From Anastrepha obliqua (taxonomy: Eukaryota; Arthropoda; Insecta; Diptera; Tephritidae), in assembly GCF_027943255.1 (NCBI RefSeq), contig NC_072894.1:80453601-80517600 (forward strand): DNA of 64,000 nucleotides. The letters run 5' to 3'. The stretch's first letter is position 1; the number at the start of each line of letters is the position of its first letter. Positions 57,826 through 64,000 of the stretch are shown here, in pieces. The notes beneath the pieces were generated by a model, which saw only the letters and a list, made by a program, of their open reading frames with translations, was not told the DNA's origin and searched no databases. Position numbers and translations under genes: made by a program.

Positions 57826-58292
57826 GTGTGTAGATTTGTTTTTCTCTATATTTTATTAATTAGGTGGTGTCTTTATTTAGGTATTATATATTTGCCCAAA
57901 GGCAAATATAATATTAGTAATTCTCCGGTCTGCAATTATTTATTTATATAATTATTTGCATGTATTAATTAAGTTTTTTTGTGTTTTGTTAGAGCCTTAA
58001 TTTACAAAGTGTTTGCAACTAACCACCTTCACATACATCCAGATATCAGCACTGTAAGACTTTTACTAATATATTTTAACCCCATGCAAATTATATTAAG
58101 CCTTAGCAACAAAATTCCAACTGCGAAGCAGGGAGGTCGCATGGGAAATATTCATACTTAGTGGCACATCTTTAGAAATAGATTTACAACAAGATTGAAA
58201 ATTACCGGCAACAGATTATTTACTACTTCTGGGTTAAATACCTAAAAATAATAATGTCTTAAGATCCTAATGTTGAGATGCCCTCAACTTAA
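57826..58292. other. Intron of the spectrin-repeat gene (inferred)
   Basis: AT-rich; no exon recognised before the mariner. Confidence 0.5.
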
Positions 58293-59573
58293 TAGGACTA
58301 TGAATAAGTTCGTGCGGTTTTTTGAAATTTGAAACTTTATTGACGTAAAATGGTTACAAATTTAATATTCAAAGTATTGTCCATCGCTTACTACTACTTT
58401 TTCCCATCTTTCTGGCAATTCACGGATTCCCTTTGTGAAAAATTCGGTCGGTTTTGCCGCAATCCACGAATCGATCCATTTTTTGACTTCATCGTAATTA
58501 CGGAAGTGCTGGTCAGCCAGGCCATGTTGCATCGATCGGAAGAGATAGTAATCGGATGGCGCAAGGTCTGGACTATACGGCGGGTGGGGTAGGACATCCC
58601 ATTTGAGCGTTTCTAAGTATGTTTTGACCACTTGTGCAACATGTGGCCGAGCATTGTCATGTTGCAAAATAACTTTGTCGTGTCTATCGGCGTATTGCGG
58701 CCGTTTTTCTCGCAGTGCTCGGCTCAAACGCATCAATTGTCGTCGGTAGACATCCCCCGTAATCGTTTCATTCGGTTTCAGTAGCTCATAATACACAACA
58801 CCCAGCTGGTCCCACCAGATACACAGCATAACCTTCAGGCCATGAATATTCTGCGCCGACGTCGATGTTGAAGCATGGCCAGGGTATCCATAAGTTGCCC
58901 GACGTTTTGGATTGTCGTAATGGACCCACTTTTCATCGCCAATCACAATTCGATGCAAAAAACCCTTTCTTTTGTGCCGTTGAAGCAGTTGTTCGCATGC
59001 CATAAAACGGCGTTCAACGTCTCTTGGCTTCAATTCATACGGCACCCAATGGCCTACCTTTCGGATCATTCCCATGGCTTTTAAACGTTTGGAAATGGTT
59101 GATTGATCAACTCCCAAAGTTTTTGCAACCTCTTCTTGCGTTTGAGCCGGATCTTGATCGAGCAATTCCTCCAATTCGGTATCCATGAACTTTGGCGGCG
59201 CACCCTCGCGTTCTTCGTCTTCCAAGCCAAAATCACCACTTTTAAAGCGTGCAAACCACTTCTGGCACGTTCGCTCAGCTAGAGCATGCTCACCATAAAC
59301 TTCCACCAAGATACGATGACTTTCGGCTGCTTTTTTCTTCATATTAAAATAATGAAGAAGAATTCCCCGCAAAAACACATTATTTGGCACGAAATTCGAC
59401 ATTTTCAAGTGTGGTAAAAATATTGTTGTTTACGCTTCAAATAAAAAACTTATACTGACGTTTGTGCCTTACGACAGTAGCTCTCCAATGAATGTTTGGA
59501 AATGTGGATCGATGGAATAATAATCAAGTTACGCCATCTGTTGTAAAACCGCACGAACTTATTCATAGTCCTA
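58293..59573 (-). mobile_element. Full-length mariner (mellifera-subfamily type), structurally intact
   Basis: TA duplications at 58293-58294 and 59572-59573 flank a 1277-bp element (58295-59571). Its terminal inverted repeats are perfect for 27 bases, beginning GGACTATGAATAAGTTCGTG and continuing CGGTTTT (58295-58321 and 59545-59571). It carries one uninterrupted transposase gene on the - strand. Perfect ends and an open gene suggest a recent insertion. It lies downstream of the last seen exon of the spectrin-repeat gene, opposite in direction, probably in its intron. Confidence 0.95.
58362..59402 (-). CDS. Mariner transposase, intact
   Basis: 346 codons from ATG at 59402 (MSNFVPNNVFLRGIL), the start usual for this subfamily; an in-frame TTG six bases upstream is not preferred. 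N-terminal helix-turn-helix domains cover about residues 1-110, with ERTCQKWFARFKSGDF and LGVDQSTISKRLKAMG. The linker WVPYELKP is at 119-126. The catalytic triad is D156 (IGDEKW), D249 (QHDNARPH) and D284 (SPDLAPSDYYLF): 34 residues lie between the second and third, the DD34D signature of mariner. It ends SDGQYFEY. It acts in the nucleus, binds the 27-bp terminal repeats, and cuts and pastes into TA. I see no stop, frameshift or key-residue change. Activity is inferred from sequence only. Confidence 0.95.
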   Translation of the reverse strand: MSNFVPNNVFLRGILLHYFNMKKKAAESHRILVEVYGEHALAERTCQKWFARFKSGDFGLEDEEREGAPPKFMDTELEELLDQDPAQTQEEVAKTLGVDQSTISKRLKAMGMIRKVGHWVPYELKPRDVERRFMACEQLLQRHKRKGFLHRIVIGDEKWVHYDNPKRRATYGYPGHASTSTSAQNIHGLKVMLCIWWDQLGVVYYELLKPNETITGDVYRRQLMRLSRALREKRPQYADRHDKVILQHDNARPHVAQVVKTYLETLKWDVLPHPPYSPDLAPSDYYLFRSMQHGLADQHFRNYDEVKKWIDSWIAAKPTEFFTKGIRELPERWEKVVVSDGQYFEY

Positions 59574-60235
59574 TTAGATACGAGGCAACAGATAGGCATT
59601 ACAGTGCTTCAAAACAGAGAATACTTTATTTAAAAATAATAATTTTGTGGTAAAGATACTCAAGTAACCGATAAACCGAAATATTTATCTGACGGTTTAA
59701 AGCCCATAATCGACTCTTAATCGTTCGGCAAAGCTATAGCTAGGATTTGAAAAAGTGCCGACATATTAGCAGTAGCACTAAAAATATATATCTTGAAGGT
59801 GATCTTCGTCATATCGACATCCTTTAAATTTTTAATTTTTTGTATGAAAATATAGCGTACATGTTTGCCACACTACTTTTAATAATAATGCACCTTAACA
59901 AGAATTGAAGGATAGTTCTATCTGAAAAGCGAACGGAGAGAATAATGGAAAAAGAGAAACAGTGCTCGTCGAATCAAGGAAACTTCCCGTTAAGGATTTA
60001 CTTCGCAATTTCAAACAACTCAGCTACACCATAGCTTCAAATTTTTACTCGTACTGTGGCTTTAGTTGCGGAAGAACAACAACACAGCGAAGCTATTATA
60101 TTTCATGAGGCTGTCACTGTCGCTAATCAAGAGCTGTTAGGGATTGCCAATAACTTATTAACATAGTAACTATCGTTATCTGAAGAATTTCGCATAATAT
60201 TATATGAATATTAAAACAATTAAGGAAGTACTAAC
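59574..60235. other. No recognisable gene
   Basis: AT-rich DNA with no supported ORF. Confidence 0.4.
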
Positions 60236-60238
60236 TGA

Positions 60239-60560
60239 CGGTCGCCATAGCCGAATGGGTTGGTGCGTGACTACCATTCGGAATTCAGAGAGAACGTAGG
60301 TTCAAATCTAGGTGAAAGTTCAAAATAATAAAAAAAAACAATTTGTTTCTAGTAGCGGTCGCTTTCTGCAGGCAATGTCAGACCTCCGAGTGTATTTCTG
60401 TCATGAACAAGATCCTCATAAAAAAATGTCTGCCGTTCGGAATCGGCTTAAAACTGTAGGTCTCTCCATTTTAGAATAACATTAAGACGCACGCCGCAAA
60501 TAGGAGGAAGAGCTCGGCCAAACACCCAAAAAAGGGTGTAGGCGCAAATTATATATATAG
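60239..60560 (+). mobile_element. tRNA-headed SINE family, copy A (most complete)
   Basis: About 320 bp. The head has A-box-like TAGCCGAATGGGTTGG (60248) and B-box-like GGTTCAAATC (60299) at a tRNA-like distance. An A-rich linker follows. The core has GCAGGCAATGTCAGACCTCC, GAGTGTATTTCTGTCATG, TTCGGAATCGGCTTAAAACT and AAATAGGAGGAAGAGCTCGG, then CCAAACACCC and a 3' end GGGTGTAGGCGCAAATTATA followed by (AT)n. The head looks tRNA-Ser- or Leu-like (long-variable-arm spacing). No ORF; would depend on LINE machinery. Confidence 0.85.
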
Positions 60561-60844
60561 TTATAAGACAGTATTAAATTCGGTACGGACCGAACTTTAT
60601 ACACCCGCGCCCGCTTTGGAACAATTTTATTTGAGCTTCCTGTGTGCTTTTGGAATCAAACAAATTCATAGACAATGAGACGGAAATTTATTCTTAACAT
60701 ATTAATAGTGGGCATGGGCCGGTCGCAAGAATTTTAAATCGGATATAAATGAGGTATGGAGCAATACATGTACCAAGTTTTTCTTCGTCTTGATTGGCGC
60801 GATATCCGCTTAGGCGGTTTTGGCTAAGTTTAACAAAGCTGCCA

Positions 60845-61090
60845 ATCGGGTCGTTATCATGCTAAGCGGCGCTACCAGCTACCGCATCGAATACTCTCAT
60901 TTGGAGCCATTGAATCTTTATTCGCTGCACTATGAATATATCGCCGTAAAGCTCATGCAGCTCATTATTCCATCGCCTTCGATTCTCGCCAACATGCAAA
61001 GGTCCTATAATCTTCTACAGAATATTTCTTTCAAACACTCCAAGGGGCGCCTCATCGGACATTGTCATCGTCCACGCTTCAGCGCTATTC
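60845..61090 (-). mobile_element. LINE reverse transcriptase tail fragment
   Basis: Antisense of the same C-terminal tail as 13170-13525: LECLKEIFCRR, DLCMLARIEGDG and ELYELYGDI-like remains. Short and frame-broken. Confidence 0.65.
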
Positions 61091-61094
61091 AATA

Positions 61095-62040
61095 GGATGG
61101 AGATAATAAGGGACTTATTATATCTATAATCCCGCTTCCTAGGTAATTTAGTCTGCGCCGTGCCGCTGCTGGGCAATCGCATAGAATATGTTCTATTGTT
61201 GCTTGTGCCTCTTTATAGAGTCTACAAGAATCATTTTCTACCGCTCCAATTTTTGGTAATTAAGTTAACACTGTCCTGTTAATAGTTTAGTAAGGTTGTA
61301 TGACATTTCTGCTGAGGTTTAGGATTGCCTTTACTTTTATACACTCGGAATCAATGAGTCTGTTTAATTGCCGCATGCTGGTTTAGGCTCTCAAGCACTC
61401 GATTAGGTCTCGCTGTTCCCGCTCACCTAGAAAAGCACCTTTGAAGCTGTTGTTTACCTCACAGAAAGTTTCAGGACCAATGAAGGGGGTGTTTGCACCC
61501 TTTTTCGCTAAAGTATCCGCAATTTAGTTTTCTTTGTGCTCCCCATGTCGCGATATTCACGTCAGAGTAACAAAGTTTCTTAATGCTAGAATTTTGAGAA
61601 TTTTAAAACATTACCAGACCGACCTTGATTGCATTTAGAAGTTATCTAGCGATTTTAGAGCTGCTTGACTTTCACAGAATGTTGGCATTGTCACCACACG
61701 AAGACTTTCTCTGGCATATAGTTCTAAGGCATGGACATCCTCCGGAAAAATGGAAGTCGTTTTTTCCAAAGCAATTGCCTTCTCGAAATGTGGTCCGACA
61801 AGTCCAGCCCCAGCACTGCCGTCTTCCATTTAGACCCATCCGTAAACCACACCTGTACGACCTGTTTTAAAGATACTCCATTACTTCTCCACGTTGAACC
61901 ATCACTGATAACCACCGTGAAATTCTTGGAGCATTCTAGTTTTCTGTTCATCTTGTCATAGACCGTCAGGTGCGAAGAATTCAGGTTTGAACGAATTCTT
62001 ACATGATTTGTAAGATTGCCTACTTTAAGATGAAATAGCG
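61095..62040 (-). mobile_element. RNase H-class LINE fragment
   Basis: In element order on the - strand: VVQVWFTDGSKWKTAVLGLD near 61870-61800 (first RNase H Asp), VHALELYARESL near 61730 (Glu), and TMPTFCESQAALKSLDNF near 61690-61640, where the expected Asp reads Glu. Next come an ILAKKGANTPFIGPETF segment near 61520-61470 and SCRLYKEAQATIEHILCDCP at about 61240-61190, the CX2C...HX4C tail with the second Cys lost. Frames shift between blocks. The order RNase H then tail agrees with LOA/I-type LINEs, and the fragment starts after RT. Confidence 0.75.
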
Positions 62041-62094
62041 TGTTTGGCATATATGTACATATATATATAGTCACGTCACTGTTGACAGTTATGA

Positions 62095-62500
62095 CTTTGG
62101 AGTTGTAAGATATTTCGCTTATTTAGGAACCATTATTAACACCGATAACAATGCCAGCCTAGAAATCCAACGTAGAATCTCTCTTGCCAACAAGTGCTAC
62201 TTTGGACTAAGTAGACCACTGAGTAGTCTCTCGACGAACAAAACAAACACTCTACAAGCCTCTCATCCTGCCCGTCTTAACGTATGGCGCAGAAGTGTGG
62301 ACGATGACAACATCCGATGAAGCGACGCTTGGAGTGTTTGAGAGAAAGATTCTGCGGAAGATTTTTGTACTTTGCACGTTGCATACAAACTCTCCGGCTC
62401 TGAAACTATTCGATGCGGTACTAGCTGGTGGCAGCAGAGGAAGAGGAAGGCCGAGAAGGACTGGGCTTAATTTGGAGTGGCCAACTGGCGTTGATTAACC
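62095..62500 (+). mobile_element. LINE reverse transcriptase C-terminal fragment with internal deletion
   Basis: On the + strand: YFAYLGTIINTDNNASLEIQ and RRISLANKCYFGLSRPLSS (62109-62235), then in another frame VLTYGAEVWTMTTSDEATLG and VFERKILRKIF. It jumps directly to PALKLFDAVLAGGSRGRGRP, omitting the YELYGD and LRWLGHV blocks seen in the 13-kb copy. Confidence 0.8.
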
Positions 62501-62504
62501 TTGA

Positions 62505-63035
62505 AGTAGCCAGTAAAAATCGCGAAAATATCGAGGAGATACCGTTTTTTTCACTTTTTTTATTATTGTGAGTTTATAGATTCCAAACCATCATAAATAT
62601 AATTTTTGTTTAAAATATTTATGTATTTGCAAACTTAGGTAAAAACTAAAAGAACTTAGCTAAGTTCTATTAATAAATTGGCCACTTTCACTTAATTGCG
62701 AATTACCCTAATATTTAATTGTATCCGTACAAAGTATAAAAATTTGTTCTCTGTACACAGCGAAACACTTGCTACATTCTACTCATTTGCAATTAATTTC
62801 AATATGACAGGAAAATTAATTTTACTAGAGCCCATTTCTGACATGTTAACCAAATGCAAAGTACATACGCATGCATCTAAATACACTTAACGACGGCACA
62901 CAGCTACAAAAAACGACAACCAGGTGGTCAAATGGTCCTTATTAAAATGAAGGAACTACTGCAGTATGATGATAAATTTGTGACTGCGTAAATATGAGTT
63001 CTGAAAGTGGGATAAATGAGGAAGGAAACTATTTC
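62505..63035. other. No recognisable gene
   Basis: AT-rich, unassigned. Confidence 0.4.
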
Positions 63036-63059
63036 TAAAAAAAAAAAACAGAAAAACCA

Positions 63060-63600
63060 AACACGGTGACTTAAGACAAAACACAAAGAATTGGCTGACC
63101 GAACTAATAGCTGACCGGTCTGTATTGATGAAAGATCTAGTTCTGTGCTCATTCCTTCTAAGCCAAACTTTCCTAGTTATCTCACAAGTGAGCTACATGG
63201 AGCATCTACTGTTCTACTGTTGGTTAACCAAGCTGATGCAGACCTTGCTTGAAAATAAAGGAAGGCCCATATATTGGGCAGAATTGGCTCATTTAAGATT
63301 AGTTCTATTCCTAGCCAAGTCATCCGCGATGCAATTTTCAAGAATGTCTCTGTGTCCAGGAACCCAGACAACGTTCGTGATGAACCGCTTAGCCAGCTCA
63401 TTAAGAATAGATTTACATTCAATTGCTACATTGGAAGAGGTATTCTTGTGCTGTTGAGAATTTGCGGCAGCTTAACTGGTAGAGTAGATGGACTACAATG
63501 GACGAGTCTCTGGCCCACAACACAGCCTCTTTTATACTTATTAACTCAGCTTGAAAAACGCTGTAGCACTTTTGAGTGGATGCCACTCCCGACCTTTTGA
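63060..63600 (-). mobile_element. RNase H-class LINE fragment
   Basis: On the - strand, PGHRDILENCIADDLARNRT near 63350-63290 is the GHxxIxGNxxAD-type block with the last RNase H Asp. Flanking frames continue the LINE on both sides in broken form (about 63600 to 63060). Similar in type to 61095-62040 and 19960-20650. Confidence 0.65.
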
Positions 63601-64000
63601 TTTGTAGTATATTAACTTTTAAGGGAAATAATAAATAAACAAATTTAATATTATTATTTATTATTAATCATTTTCCTCTTCCAAAGAATCGGAATATACC
63701 TATTGTCCATATTGGGTGAGGAGGTTGGTTCTACTAAAAGAGTCAACTCGTCTATCCGTTATTTATTTTAATTTTACTGCGACAGTTTTTTTTATTTATT
63801 TTTTTCATATTTTTTACCCGTAGAAAGTTCGCTACCCATTTAACTTCTTAAATGCATGCGCCTCGTTTTAAGTCAAGCCACCAGGTCCTGAAGAATTTCT
63901 TAAAATTTCTTTTCCTTAAAATTCTTTCTCTTTATTTCTTTAAATTTTGTAAGAAATCTATTGTTCTGTTTTAATTGGTTTAATATTTTGAACAATTTGT
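63601..64000. other. No recognisable gene
   Basis: T-rich tracts near 63780-63820; nothing coding seen. Confidence 0.4.

Noticed and set aside
57826..57951. Continuation of the spectrin-repeat coding frame to the stop at 57951
   Set aside because: Composition changes abruptly to hydrophobic, AT-rich translation right after a plausible GTGTGT donor in phase 0; read as intron.
59403..59408. Upstream TTG start of the mariner transposase
   Set aside because: The ATG at 59402 gives the MSNFVPN start usual for this subfamily; TTG starts are not expected in flies.
60245..60310. Possible functional tRNA genes at SINE heads (also 34511 and 16290)
   Set aside because: A- and B-box motifs are present, but the sequences do not fold into a complete acceptor stem with a proper anticodon arm by eye, and they continue into the repeated SINE core.

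Overview
This looks like a piece of an AT-rich dipteran nuclear genome, probably a higher fly and possibly a tephritid-type fruit fly. The reasons are short phase-0 introns with GTAAGT/AG splice sites, dispersed ATACATATGTATG-type microsatellites, mellifera-subfamily mariner, 17.6/297-like Ty3/gypsy, piggyBac and LINE remnants, and almost no host coding sequence. The species assignment is inference. No prokaryotic operons, CRISPR arrays or rRNA genes were seen.

Host genes. The only secure host gene is on the + strand at 55896-57825: three consecutive coding exons, all joined at phase 0, that encode several spectrin-type three-helix repeats. The exons before and after are not recognisable here. 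Most of the window may therefore be very large introns or flanks of this gene. Two weak candidates are a possible last exon (2818-2910) and a 48-codon small ORF (8521-8667).

Layout. 1-4.8 kb: AT-rich DNA, the candidate exon, a LINE fragment (-) and a MITE. 4.79-7.17 kb: a decayed piggyBac element with both TTAA sites and terminal repeats. 7.2-17 kb: mostly unassigned DNA with short LINE, MITE, SINE and mariner pieces. 17-21 kb: an IS630/Tc1-like transposase fragment and a scrambled RNase H-bearing LINE. 22-25.5 kb: a candidate TIR element containing a tandem duplication, a decayed mariner and a 492-bp non-autonomous piggyBac. 27-34.2 kb: LINE and mariner remnants plus a 548-bp deleted IS630-like element. 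34.5-39.9 kb: a tRNA-derived SINE whose AT tail was the target of a 5.1-kb LTR retrotransposon with identical LTRs. 40.5-49.1 kb: four further decayed Tc1/mariner-type transposases and a 947-bp near-perfect direct duplication. 50.9-51.3 kb: a SINE next to a TIR MITE. 54-55 kb: a LINE fragment and SINE piece. 55.9-57.8 kb: the spectrin-repeat exons. 58.3-59.6 kb: a structurally intact mariner on the - strand. 60-63.6 kb: a full-length SINE and a cluster of LINE fragments.

Interpretation. The window is a mobile-element graveyard holding two young insertions (the LTR element and the mariner). The most useful new-looking items are a tRNA-headed SINE family with at least seven copies, two piggyBac-type elements with clear TTAA target duplications, several MITEs, and the nested-insertion history. 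I found no convincing undescribed biochemical system.
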